Source of the DNA: Gemmatimonadota bacterium | GTDB lineage: Bacteria; Gemmatimonadota; Gemmatimonadetes; Gemmatimonadales; Gemmatimonadaceae | Length of the DNA stretch: 64,000 bases | Assembly: GCA_026387915.1 (NCBI GenBank) | Contig: JAPLKS010000017.1 | Coordinates: forward strand, 455,086 to 519,085 | Reading direction: 5' to 3' | Part shown: positions 43,012 to 51,794 of the stretch, in pieces | Layout of the letters: each line of letters begins with the position of its first letter | Numbering within the stretch: the stretch's first letter is position 1 | Position numbers and translations under genes: made by a program | Notes under the pieces: model-generated | Told to the model about the DNA's origin: nothing | The model's database searches: none | The model's input: only the letters and a program-made list of their open reading frames with translations

Positions 43012-45090
43012 TTACGCGCCGAAGCGGCCGCGGAGCATCGCGCGCAAGTCGACGACTGGCGGCTGGGCCGCGTCTGGGGCGGGCGTGGGTGCGTCTGGGT
43101 TATCGACGACGACGCGTTGCATCATCTCGCGGACGCCGCGATCGAGAAAGCGCGAGATCTGATCAATAGAGTAGTCCGCGCTACGCCGCGAGTCGTACAC
43201 GTTGAGCGGATACGTGACGAACAGATGGTTGCGTGCGCGGGTCGTGGCCACGTAGAGGAGTCGGCGCTCTTCGTCGATCTCGTCGTCGCTGCCGAGGGCG
43301 CGGGACATGGGGAAATACCCATCGACGGCCCAGATGACGAACACGGCGTCCCACTCGCGTCCTTTGCTACTGTGCGCGGTACTGAGCACGAGGACGTCGT
43401 CTTCGCTGTCGCTGCCAAAGCCGAGGTCTTGGGTGGCTTGTGGCGGTTCGAGCGCGAGGGCGGAGAGAAAGGCCGCGCGGCTGGGATAGCCAGCGGCAAT
43501 GGTTTGTAGTTGGTCGAGATCGGAAAGGCGAGGCTCCACGCGGTCGTAGCGTTCGCGGAGGATGTCGTCGTAGAGGCGTCGCACGCGCGCGATCTCCGTG
43601 CTCACAATGCCATCGGCTTCGGTGGGATTGCTCCGGAGTTGATCGAGCAGTTCGACGAGGGCTGCGTGCGCCGCGCGGGCGCGCGGCGGCGGCACATAGC
43701 GGCCAAAGGCCTCTGACGTCCAGGCGAGTGCCGCCATGGATTCGACGGCGCCGCGCGCGGTGACTTCGCCGATGCCGGGCATGAGTTGGAGGAGGCGATA
43801 CCAGCTGACTTCGTCACGCGGGTTTTCGAGCACGCGCAAAAAGGCGAGGACGTCTTTGACGTGCGCCGCCTCGAGAAATTTGAGGCCGCCCCATTTCTCA
43901 AAGGGAATGCCACGCGCGGTGAGTTCGATTTCGAGATCGGCACTCATGTAGCCGGCGCGGAAGAGCACGGCCATTTCGCGCAGCGGCGTGCCTTCTTCGT
44001 GCAGTTCGAGAATGCGATCAACCACAAACCGCGTTTGCGCTGGCTCGTCGTGGGCGGTGACGAGCCACGGTTTTTCGCCACCGGTGCGGTGCGTGAAGAG
44101 GTTCTTGGTGTAGCGCTCTTCGGCTCGCGAGATGAGCGTGTTGGTGCAATCGAGAATGGGCTGGGTGGAGCGGTAGTTTTCCTCCAGCGGAACCACGGCG
44201 GTGCCTGGGTACTGTTGCGGAAAGTCGAGAATGTTGCGGATGGTGGCGCCGCGGAATGAGTAGATGCTTTGCGCGTCGTCGCCAACCACCGTCAAGTTTT
44301 GATGCGTGCGGCACATGCCGCGGAGGATGCGCGCCTGCAGGTGGTTGGTGTCCTGATATTCGTCCACCAAGATGTGGTCGTAGAGGCCGGCGATCTGCTC
44401 GGCGAGCGGGCTCTCCGATTCGACGAGCATCGCCCAAAAGAGCAGGAGATCGTCGTAGTCCACCAGATTGCGTTCGGTTTTGCGCTCGGTGTAGTCGGCG
44501 AAGATGCGGGCGATGTCTTCTTCGAACTCGCGGAACTGCGGGTATTCCTCGTTGAGGATCGCCGGAACCGGATACTCCGTGTTCACATGGCGGGAATAGA
44601 CGTGATGCAACGTTTCCTTTTTGGGGAAGCGCTTTTTCTTGTCGCCGAGGCCGAGCTTGCCGCGCGAGAGTTGCATCAGGTCCACGGCGTCGCCTTGGTC
44701 CATGATGGTGAAGCCGTGCGGGAGGCCGGCGCGCTCGCCGAAGCGGCGGAGGAGACGATGCGCGGTGCCGTGGAAGGTGCCGCCCTGCACGCTCCGGCTG
44801 ACGCTCCCGACGAGCCGTTCGGCGCGCGCCAGCATTTCCTGTGCGGAGCGTCGCGTGAAGGTGAGGAGCAGGATGCGCTCCGGCTTGATGCCGCGCTCGA
44901 GCAGATGGGCCACGCGATGCACGAGGGTGCGCGTCTTTCCGGTGCCCGCGCCGGCGATAATCAGCAGAGGGCCATCGGCGTGCGCGGCGGCCCGCGCCTG
45001 CGCCTCGTTGAGGCCGGCAGCGAGTTCATTTTTCTCGCGCGGCTCCACCGTTCGGGGGCGTTGCGGGTACACGCGGGCCTCGTCCGTCAT
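43012..45090 (-). CDS. UvrD/PcrA/Rep-type ATP-dependent DNA helicase
   Basis: A 692-residue superfamily 1A helicase acting in repair or replication restart. Motifs in order: Q-motif region LNEAQARAAAH; Walker A GAGTGKT; motif Ia LLTFTRRSAQEM; motif II VDEYQDTN; motif III GDDAQSIYSFRGA; motif IV near NYRSTQPILDC; motif V TAHSSKGREWDAVFVI; motif VI near RLLYVATTRARNHLFVTYP. The C-terminal tail after about residue 655 is variable. Which orthologue (UvrD, PcrA or Rep) cannot be said from this alone. ATG 45090 gives a normal N-terminus; upstream sequence in frame is non-coding in character. It is convergent with the aminopeptidase gene. Confidence 0.93.
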   Translation of the reverse strand: MTDEARVYPQRPRTVEPREKNELAAGLNEAQARAAAHADGPLLIIAGAGTGKTRTLVHRVAHLLERGIKPERILLLTFTRRSAQEMLARAERLVGSVSRSVQGGTFHGTAHRLLRRFGERAGLPHGFTIMDQGDAVDLMQLSRGKLGLGDKKKRFPKKETLHHVYSRHVNTEYPVPAILNEEYPQFREFEEDIARIFADYTERKTERNLVDYDDLLLFWAMLVESESPLAEQIAGLYDHILVDEYQDTNHLQARILRGMCRTHQNLTVVGDDAQSIYSFRGATIRNILDFPQQYPGTAVVPLEENYRSTQPILDCTNTLISRAEERYTKNLFTHRTGGEKPWLVTAHDEPAQTRFVVDRILELHEEGTPLREMAVLFRAGYMSADLEIELTARGIPFEKWGGLKFLEAAHVKDVLAFLRVLENPRDEVSWYRLLQLMPGIGEVTARGAVESMAALAWTSEAFGRYVPPPRARAAHAALVELLDQLRSNPTEADGIVSTEIARVRRLYDDILRERYDRVEPRLSDLDQLQTIAAGYPSRAAFLSALALEPPQATQDLGFGSDSEDDVLVLSTAHSSKGREWDAVFVIWAVDGYFPMSRALGSDDEIDEERRLLYVATTRARNHLFVTYPLNVYDSRRSADYSIDQISRFLDRGVREMMQRVVVDNPDAPTPAPDAAQPPVVDLRAMLRGRFGA

Positions 45091-45215
45091 GCAGCAAATA
45101 TACTCCGGTTCGCCGCTGGCCTTGCGCACCGGCGTTTGGCGGAGAGCTTTATCGCAGCTCCCCCCAGCGTTGGGCGCCACGTGGTGCGCCCGCAGTGCAG
45201 CTCTTCGGAGGCGAT

Positions 45216-46007
45216 GTGCGCTTTCCTCTTGTGTCGGTCGTGGCGGCGTGTGTGGCCGTCACCCTGTGTGGTGCCGATGCCCGTGGCCAGAAGGTCACGA
45301 TCGTGCACGGGATTGTCACCAACATCAATGGGGTGAAGCTCCCTGGTGTTGAGGTGACCATCCAGAACACCGCGCTTCGCGTAGTGACCAACGATTCTGG
45401 CGAATATCGCATCGATGACGTCCCGGCAGGGCGTGTGCGCGTGTACGCGCGCCGCCTCGGCTTCAAGCCGCTCGACAAAGGGGTGAAAATCGCTGAGGGC
45501 GAGGCGCGGCAGGTGGATTTTGACCTCGAAGGCATCCCCGATATGCTCGACTCGGTCAAAATCTTTGGCCGGCCGAGTAGTAGCCGCATGGCGGATTTCT
45601 ACAATCGGCGCGCCATGGGGCTCGGGGCATTCGTGACACGCGATGAGATCGATCGCCGCCATCCGAGCAAGCCCACCGATATGCTCCGCATGCTGGCCGG
45701 AGTGCGGGTAGGCACGGCGGATCAGTTCGACCGGCCCTCGGTCACGATGGGGCGTCAGCCGTTGCAGGCGCAGTCGTTCACGCGCAATCAGTCCTCGGCG
45801 TCGGTGTGCCGCGTGAACTACTACGTGGACGGCAACTGGATGCCGACCGGGACGTTCCACATCGACGACCTCTCGCCGTCAGCGATCGAGGGGATTGAGG
45901 TGTACCGAGGCCCCGCCGAGACGCCGGCCCGATTCCGGCAGCGCGAGACCGCGTGTGGGCTGATTGTGATTTGGACACGCGAGCCACCCCCGAAAGAAGG
46001 GATGTAA
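45216..46007 (+). CDS. Barrel-less carboxypeptidase-regulatory/plug-like secreted protein (paralog 3)
   Basis: A 263-residue protein. The start GTG 45216 has GGAGG a few bases upstream and begins the signal peptide (RFPLVSVVAACVAVTLCGADARG). A carboxypeptidase-regulatory-like sandwich follows (VHGIVTNINGVKLPGVEVTI to ARQVDFDLEG), then a TonB-plug-like part: MGLGAFVTRDEIDRRHPSKPTDMLRMLAGVRV, CRVNYYVDGNWMP, IEGIEVYRGPAETPARFRQRETACGLIVIWTRE. It ends there with no barrel. The Cys before the YVDG segment and the Cys in the ACGLIVIW end are shared in position with paralog 2. It stands alone, divergent from the helicase gene. No function is known for such truncated plug proteins. Confidence 0.75.
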   Translation: MRFPLVSVVAACVAVTLCGADARGQKVTIVHGIVTNINGVKLPGVEVTIQNTALRVVTNDSGEYRIDDVPAGRVRVYARRLGFKPLDKGVKIAEGEARQVDFDLEGIPDMLDSVKIFGRPSSSRMADFYNRRAMGLGAFVTRDEIDRRHPSKPTDMLRMLAGVRVGTADQFDRPSVTMGRQPLQAQSFTRNQSSASVCRVNYYVDGNWMPTGTFHIDDLSPSAIEGIEVYRGPAETPARFRQRETACGLIVIWTREPPPKEGM

Positions 46008-46089
46008 GCTCGGGGAGGGAGGCGATCCCCCGCGGCCGCGCTATCGGTGCGGGGGCGCAACAGGCGATATTTGGCGCGTGCTGCGATCC

Positions 46090-47622
46090 ATGCATTCCCA
46101 CCTGACGCGTGATCCGCGGAGTACGGCACTCGCCGTCATCGCGGTCGGCCTGCTCGTGCGCTTTGTGCTCGCGGGCACGGTGGGACTTGGTGTGGACGAG
46201 TCGTACGTGATCGCGGTGGCGCGGCAGCTGTCGCTCTCGTACTTCGACCATCCGCCGCTACATCTCTGGCTCGTGGGGCTGACCGCGCGGCTCACGCAGA
46301 GTGAGGCCGGTGTTGTGCTGCGACTGCCCTTCGTGCTCTGTTTTGCGGGCACCACCTGGATGCTCTTCTTGCTGACCGCCCGCCTCTTTGACGAATGCGC
46401 GGGTGCGTTCGCCGTGGTGCTGATCAATGTGTCGGCGGTGTTCAGTCTGAGCACGGGCGGCTGGGTCCTCCCGGATGGCCCGCTGATGTTCCTGATGGTG
46501 GCGGCGGCGCTCGTGATTTCGCGCATCCTGTTTGATGACGAAGCCTCACTGCCAGGCGGTGCGACGCTCCAATGGATGCTGGCGGGGCTGCTGACTGGCC
46601 TGGCAACGTTGTCGAAATATCACGGCGTGTTTGTCCTTTTTGGTGCGACACTCTTTCTGCTCAGCAGTGCGCGACACCGCCGGTGGCTCGCCACACCCGG
46701 GCCGTACCTCGGCGCACTCGTGGCGGCTGTCTGTGTGCTGCCGGTGCTGCTATGGAACCGCGAGCATGCGTGGGCGTCATTTGTGTTTCAGGGCGCGCGG
46801 GCCACGGGGACGGGCGGTGTGCACCCAGTGGCGATGCTCTCGAACATCGCAGGGCAAATGGCGTGGGTTCTACCGTGGATCTTTGTGCCACTCGCCGCCG
46901 CGCTTTGGCGCGCCGCGCGCACAGGCCCGCGCGACAGCGCGCGTTGGTTTCTCCTCTGCTTAGCCATCGGGCCGATTGCGGCGTTCACCTTGATCGCTTT
47001 GCGCGGCGATGTTGGCTTGCCGCACTGGCAGGCGCCGGGGTGGTTGTTTGTATTCCCCGCGCTTGGTGCTGCCGCTGCCGAACGAATGGAGCGCGATGAT
47101 CGCACCACGCGCCGTTGGTTGCGCTGGAGTGTGGGCGGCTACATCGGTTTGATTGCGGTGCTCGCGTCGCAGGCGAACAGTGGTTGGATGGTGCGTGTGG
47201 CGCCGAGCGCGTTTACCAAGGATGACCCCACCACCGATCTCCTCGACTGGCGCGAAGTGCGCCCCGCCCTCGAGGCGAACGGATGGTTACCGGCTGGAGG
47301 ATTCGTAGCCGCGCCGAGTTGGATTCAGTCCGGCAAGGCGGCCGTGGGTGTGGGGCCGGACTGGCCGGTGCTCTGCCTTTGCGCCGACCCGCACCACTTT
47401 CGGTATACGCAAGATGATCGCCGCTGGCTCGGCCACGACGCGGTGCTGCTCGTGAAGCACAAAGAACGAGATGATGTGGTGGCGAAGTTCTCGCCATACT
47501 TCACGTCCGTCACTCTTGCGGGGCAGGTGCCGTTGCATCGGCATGGGGTGCCGGCAATGACCGTGGACGTGTACAAGGCGTCTGGGTTCCGGCAGCTCTA
47601 CCCAACCGATCAGTCGCGATAA
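46090..47622 (+). CDS. GT39/ArnT-like membrane glycosyltransferase
   Basis: About 510 residues with 8-10 membrane helices (for example ALAVIAVGLLVRFVLAGTV; LRLPFVLCFAGTTWMLFLL; LGALVAAVCVLPVLLWN). The acidic GT-C motif VDESYVIA lies on the first periplasmic loop, followed by SYFDHPPLHLWLVGL, as in Dol-P-Man/ArnT-type lipid-linked sugar transferases. A periplasmic C-terminal part follows the last helix (from about 385). It would move a sugar from a polyprenyl-phosphate donor to a protein, lipid A or glycan; the acceptor is unknown. The start is ATG 46090 or GTG 46078; neither has a strong ribosome site. The neighbours give no pathway clue. Confidence 0.85.
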   Translation: MHSHLTRDPRSTALAVIAVGLLVRFVLAGTVGLGVDESYVIAVARQLSLSYFDHPPLHLWLVGLTARLTQSEAGVVLRLPFVLCFAGTTWMLFLLTARLFDECAGAFAVVLINVSAVFSLSTGGWVLPDGPLMFLMVAAALVISRILFDDEASLPGGATLQWMLAGLLTGLATLSKYHGVFVLFGATLFLLSSARHRRWLATPGPYLGALVAAVCVLPVLLWNREHAWASFVFQGARATGTGGVHPVAMLSNIAGQMAWVLPWIFVPLAAALWRAARTGPRDSARWFLLCLAIGPIAAFTLIALRGDVGLPHWQAPGWLFVFPALGAAAAERMERDDRTTRRWLRWSVGGYIGLIAVLASQANSGWMVRVAPSAFTKDDPTTDLLDWREVRPALEANGWLPAGGFVAAPSWIQSGKAAVGVGPDWPVLCLCADPHHFRYTQDDRRWLGHDAVLLVKHKERDDVVAKFSPYFTSVTLAGQVPLHRHGVPAMTVDVYKASGFRQLYPTDQSR

Positions 47623-47679
47623 CGCGCCCCGTAAGAGTTGCGTGCTGTAGCGTATCGGAGCGTACTCTCGCTCGCGAGG

Positions 47680-48813
47680 TTACTTCGGATCGCCGCGAAA
47701 ACGATAGAACGTGAGATCGCCGCGTTTCACCGCGAGCAGGCGCCGATCCACCGGTGATTTGCCGTCGTGCAGGAGCACGGCGAGATCGGAGAGGAACCCC
47801 TGATTGCCAAAGAGCGTATGGCCGAGCGCGTCGCCGCGTACGCGAGTGGCGTCGATGGTGTCCATGCCGTCAATGACGGTGAGCGAGTCGCCGCCGAGCC
47901 CGAGGCGCCAGACGCCGTTCACGGAGCGAGAGGCGCGGAGGGCTTCGTCGTCGCTCGAGGCATAGAGCGTAACTCGCGCTGCGCGCGGCAGGAGTAACGG
48001 CGCGATTTCGCGGCGGAAAACCCGTGCGTCTAAATCAGGGGCGGCGAAGACGACCTGCTCAAAGCGCGGGAGCGGCGCATCCACAGCGGTGAGCGACAGC
48101 GCTTTGGCGATCACTTCGCTGCCCATCGAGTGGCCGAGCAGGTGGACGTGGTCTGGCTTCGCGAGCGGCAGGACGCGCGTGAGAAGCCGCTGGAGATAGA
48201 ACCCCGCGTTGCGCGCCGTCTGCTGGTCGCGCACGTAGGCGGTGACGGAGGCCGCGCTAGGCCAGGAGAAGAGAATCACGGTGCCGTCGAAGCCGATGTC
48301 GGCCGCGACCTGTGCGGCGCGCACGGCGGCGTCTTCGAACGAGACGTTAAAGCCGTGGACAAACACGAGCACGTCGCGTGCGTGCGAGAGGGCGAGATCG
48401 TCGGCGACGCGCTGCACAAAGCGGTTGGAATCAGCGGCGATGACGGAGGTAACGAAGAATTCTTTCTTGGGGTCTGGGCTATAGTTGATCGCGCTGCGCA
48501 GCGAGCCCGGGCGCGGGAGTTCGCCGATGCCGCGCACGGTGTAGGGCGGCACATTCACGCCGACGGCGGCGTACTGGAGTTGATCGGCGTCGTCGGGGCC
48601 AAAGCGATCGCCCGGACGTTCAGAGTTCACGGAGCGGCGCGAGGTAGCAACGAACACCGTGATGCGCGCCGAGGCGCTGTCGAGCGCCGCGTACGACTTT
48701 GCGGCGGTGGCGCGCGGCACGGCTTCGGGAAGTGGTGCGGCAACCGGCGGAACCGGCGCGGCACCGCCACAGGCGGCCACGAGGATGGTGGCGAACAGCA
48801 GGCTGCGTGACAT
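47680..48813 (-). CDS. DUF900 alpha/beta-hydrolase lipoprotein
   Basis: A 377-residue protein. The lipoprotein signal is MSRSLLFATILVAAC (Cys15). A Pro/Ala-rich linker follows, then the DUF900 esterase-type domain: ITVFVATSRRSV, FFVTSVIAADSNRFVQRVADDL, DVLVFVHGFNVSFEDAAVRAAQVAADIG, and the nucleophile elbow LLGHSMGSEVIAKAL (GHSMG). The final acid and His are probably in ALRASRSVNG and the region around GDALGHTLFGN. The substrate is unknown; the anchor puts it in the periplasm or at the outer membrane. ATG 48813 starts the signal; upstream in-frame sequence is not credible. Confidence 0.83.
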   Translation of the reverse strand: MSRSLLFATILVAACGGAAPVPPVAAPLPEAVPRATAAKSYAALDSASARITVFVATSRRSVNSERPGDRFGPDDADQLQYAAVGVNVPPYTVRGIGELPRPGSLRSAINYSPDPKKEFFVTSVIAADSNRFVQRVADDLALSHARDVLVFVHGFNVSFEDAAVRAAQVAADIGFDGTVILFSWPSAASVTAYVRDQQTARNAGFYLQRLLTRVLPLAKPDHVHLLGHSMGSEVIAKALSLTAVDAPLPRFEQVVFAAPDLDARVFRREIAPLLLPRAARVTLYASSDDEALRASRSVNGVWRLGLGGDSLTVIDGMDTIDATRVRGDALGHTLFGNQGFLSDLAVLLHDGKSPVDRRLLAVKRGDLTFYRFRGDPK

Positions 48814-49109
48814 TCGGAGGAGTTCGAGCTGGGAATGGTGAGGATTTTGGCCCGCACCGGTTGGCGCACGCCGGAACGGAATGCCGGCGCCTTCGCCTTC
48901 AAGATACCGCATTCAAACCTTCGTGGCGCTCCCACTATCTCACAGCAGGGTAGTGGGGCTCGCTCTGGGCCGTGTAACGACCCTACTTCCTCTCGGGGAG
49001 TGGCGCGCGCCGGTGCCACGCTCCCTCTCGGAAATAGTGTTCGCTCTCTGTTGGTGCTACATTCGTGCCAGTTGACCGCTCCGTCGCAGCGCTCCCACCT
49101 CCTAGGCCC
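48814..49109. other. 296-bp divergent intergenic region
   Basis: This lies between the DUF900 gene (minus) and the serine hydrolase pair (plus). It has no coding frame that looks real. One visible dyad is CCCACTA (48931-48937) with TAGTGGG (48951-48957). A promoter pair could not be called. Confidence 0.35.
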
Positions 49110-50591
49110 ATGTCAATTTCCTATCGTTCCTCTGTTGTGTTCACTGCGGTTCTTGCGCTTCTCGCGTGTGGAAAGAACCAGAGCCCCGCCGCCGCCTCGG
49201 CATTTTCGTTGCGCGTGGACAGCCTGGTGGCGGAAGCGATGCGCGACGGCAAAGTCCCCGGGCTCGCTGTGACGATTGTCCGCGGCGATTCCGTGATTCA
49301 CAGCAAAGGCTACGGGTTCGCCAATCTTGAGCAGAAAGTGCCGATGACGGACACGACGCCCGTTGTGATTGGCTCCACGAGCAAGACTTTCACTTCGTTT
49401 GCGATGATGCAGTTGGTGGATTCGGGGCGTGTTTCCCTCGACTCCACGGTCGGGCACTATGTGGCGATGCTCGGCGCACCGGGGCATGCCAACGCGCAGC
49501 TGTCAAAAGCGGCCGATGCGCGCTTTGGAAAAATCACCGTGCGCCACCTCCTGACCAACGTGACGGGCATTCCCGCCGGATTCTCGGGCAACCCGTACGA
49601 AGTGCAGGACACGAGCACCGGTGCACTTGAACGTGTTGTGCGTGACGACATGCTCCCGCGGCCGCTCGATTTTGCGCCAGGGTCGGCGTACCGCTATTCG
49701 AATCGTGGCTTCTCGCTGGCGTCGCTCGTGGTGCAGGATGCGTCGGGGCAGTCGTATGAGGACTACATCGCGTCGCACATCTTTGCGCCGATCGGGATGC
49801 GTCACAGCACGGGGCGCTTCTGGGAGGGCGCCGCGAAGGGCATGGTGCAAGGCTATCGCGAGTCGGTTGAGGGGAAGCCACTTCCGCGCAATCCGTCGCT
49901 AGGCCGCGAATGGACTGGATCGGGGATGATTCTCTCCACGGCGAGTGATGCCGCTCGTTTTCTGCAGACCATCATGGCTGGGGGCAAGGCGCCCAATGGC
50001 ACGCGCGTGCTATCAGAGGCGAGTGCCGCTGAACTGCTCCGTGGTCAGCAAAAGGCGGAGTCGGAGCTGGGTGGCCCAACCACGTACGCGCTCGCCTGGG
50101 AAATCACCACCGACGAAGGCGGCAAGACGGCGCTGAAAGGTGGAAGCGTCGGGAGTATGGGCTCGCTGTTCTTCATGATGCCGGAGCAGAAAGTCGGCAT
50201 CGTCCTCGTCTTCAACGACATCGACTACGGCAAGGTGCAGCTGCTGCAGAATGTTTTGAAGCTGCTGAAGGGGTTGCCGGTGGCCGCCTACGCCTCGTTC
50301 CCGGCGCACAAGCCCGTGGCCGCCAACGGATTTGCGATGAAGCCGGAACGCCTCAGCGCGTTCGCTGGCGACTGGGACACGATGTCGGGACTCATGCATG
50401 TGGCCGTGAAGGGCAACGCGCTCGCCGGCCGTCACGAAGGCAATGACATTACGCTCGAGCCAGCGTCGGATTCGTCGTTCGTGGTTCGGAGTGTGTTGGC
50501 GGAGCAAGAAGGGCGCGCCATCGTGATCAAGCGGTGCGGCACGCGGATGTGCATGTGGATTAACGGCGACTCGAGCGCGGTGCGGCGGTGA
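49110..50591 (+). CDS. Beta-lactamase-like serine hydrolase lipoprotein (class C/ AmpC-fold type)
   Basis: A 493-residue exported protein. The lipobox LLAC (Cys20) follows VVFTAVLAL. The serine beta-lactamase-like domain has STSK (IGSTSKTFTSFAMMQL, the SxxK nucleophile pair), then VRHLLTNVTGIPAGF and YRYSNRGFSLASLV (the YxN motif). In the C-terminal region a KGGSVGSMGSLFFM stretch takes the place of the KTG or HxG motif. A C-terminal beta domain of about 120 residues follows (ALAGRHEGNDITLEPASDSSFVV). Relatives are often peptidases or esterases rather than antibiotic-hydrolysing enzymes. ATG 49110 starts the signal. The last bases overlap the second hydrolase gene (GTGA). Confidence 0.85.
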   Translation: MSISYRSSVVFTAVLALLACGKNQSPAAASAFSLRVDSLVAEAMRDGKVPGLAVTIVRGDSVIHSKGYGFANLEQKVPMTDTTPVVIGSTSKTFTSFAMMQLVDSGRVSLDSTVGHYVAMLGAPGHANAQLSKAADARFGKITVRHLLTNVTGIPAGFSGNPYEVQDTSTGALERVVRDDMLPRPLDFAPGSAYRYSNRGFSLASLVVQDASGQSYEDYIASHIFAPIGMRHSTGRFWEGAAKGMVQGYRESVEGKPLPRNPSLGREWTGSGMILSTASDAARFLQTIMAGGKAPNGTRVLSEASAAELLRGQQKAESELGGPTTYALAWEITTDEGGKTALKGGSVGSMGSLFFMMPEQKVGIVLVFNDIDYGKVQLLQNVLKLLKGLPVAAYASFPAHKPVAANGFAMKPERLSAFAGDWDTMSGLMHVAVKGNALAGRHEGNDITLEPASDSSFVVRSVLAEQEGRAIVIKRCGTRMCMWINGDSSAVRR

Positions 50592-51748
50592 GCCGGGTGC
50601 TGGCCGTGCGTCTGCGCGCCGCCGCCGTGGTGGCACTGCTGGGGCTTGCTCGTGTGAGCGGGGCACAATCCGCTCCCGCGTGCACGCCGAGCGATGCATC
50701 ACGTCGCATTGAACAGCGTTTGCAACAGCTGATTGATTCCGTGGTGCGCACCACGCCGGACGTACCTGGCGTCGCGCTCACCGTGCTCGCGCCGGCGCGG
50801 TGTGTTGCGTGGAGCGGTGCGGCGGGTGTTATCGACCGCACCACGCGCACGCCGCTCACGCCGGTAGTTCCGCATCGCATGGCCAGCAACACCAAGACGT
50901 ACACAGCGGCTGCCATTCTCCGTCTGATGGAAGAAGGACGTTTATCGCTCGATGACCCAATGACGCGCCACCTCCCAGCGGAGGCACTCGCACCGCTCCG
51001 TCGCGACGGCTACGACGTAGACCACATCACGCTGCGCCATCTCCTGACACACACCGCTGGCATTTACGACTACGCGATGGACGAACACTTCGTCTACATC
51101 GTGACGCACGATCCGCTCCATCGGTGGACACGCGCCGAACAAGTGGACTCGGCGATGGTCTGGGGACAACCGTATGGTGCCCCAGGTGCGCTGTTTCACT
51201 ACACGGACACGGGATACATCCTCCTCGGACAAATCGTGGAGCGTTTGACGGCGCAACCGATGGCAGCGGCCTTCCGTTCGCTACTTCACTTCGAGGCACT
51301 CGGGCTTTCGTCGACCTGGCTCGAGACGATGGAGCCTCGGCCCGCCGGAGTGCCCGATCTCGTCCATCAGTACATGGGCGAGGTGGACACACGCGGCATC
51401 GATCCGTCGTTCGATTTGTACGGCGGCGGTGGACTCGCGGCGACCACCCTCGACATGGCGCGCTTTACGCGTGCGTTATTCGCCGGTGGTGTGTTCTCGC
51501 GCCCATCCACTATTCAGGCGATGATCACGCTGCCCACTGGGATTGTGAGCGAGCGCGTGTACGCGCTCGGCATCGGGCGCGCTGTAGTAGGCGGGCACAT
51601 GGCGTGGGGACACACCGGATTCTGGAACACGTTCTCGCGACACTTTCCGGCGGAGGATATCACCATTGCCGGATCGGTCACACAACAGGAACGGAACGCG
51701 CTGTCGCGCGCGCTCGAACAGGCGGTGATGGCGATCGTCACGCCGTAG
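50588..51748 (+). CDS. Beta-lactamase-like serine hydrolase, periplasmic
   Basis: A 386-residue protein from GTG 50588, overlapping the previous stop by 4 bases. A signal peptide (LRAAAVVALLGLARVSGAQS) is present. The serine hydrolase motifs are SNTK (RMASNTKTYTAAAIL), YTDTGYILL in the place of the YxN motif, and GHTGFWN near the end as the HxG/KTG equivalent. TLRHLLTHTAGIYDY is the usual helix after the nucleophile. It lacks the C-terminal beta domain of its neighbour. It probably cuts a peptide or ester in the envelope. The pair arose by duplication or recruits two related specificities. Convergent with lipB. Confidence 0.85.
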   Translation: MSRVLAVRLRAAAVVALLGLARVSGAQSAPACTPSDASRRIEQRLQQLIDSVVRTTPDVPGVALTVLAPARCVAWSGAAGVIDRTTRTPLTPVVPHRMASNTKTYTAAAILRLMEEGRLSLDDPMTRHLPAEALAPLRRDGYDVDHITLRHLLTHTAGIYDYAMDEHFVYIVTHDPLHRWTRAEQVDSAMVWGQPYGAPGALFHYTDTGYILLGQIVERLTAQPMAAAFRSLLHFEALGLSSTWLETMEPRPAGVPDLVHQYMGEVDTRGIDPSFDLYGGGGLAATTLDMARFTRALFAGGVFSRPSTIQAMITLPTGIVSERVYALGIGRAVVGGHMAWGHTGFWNTFSRHFPAEDITIAGSVTQQERNALSRALEQAVMAIVTP

Positions 51749-51794
51749 CTCGGCGGCGGTCAGACGGTGTCGGTGATTGGCGCGCAGGGGCGCG

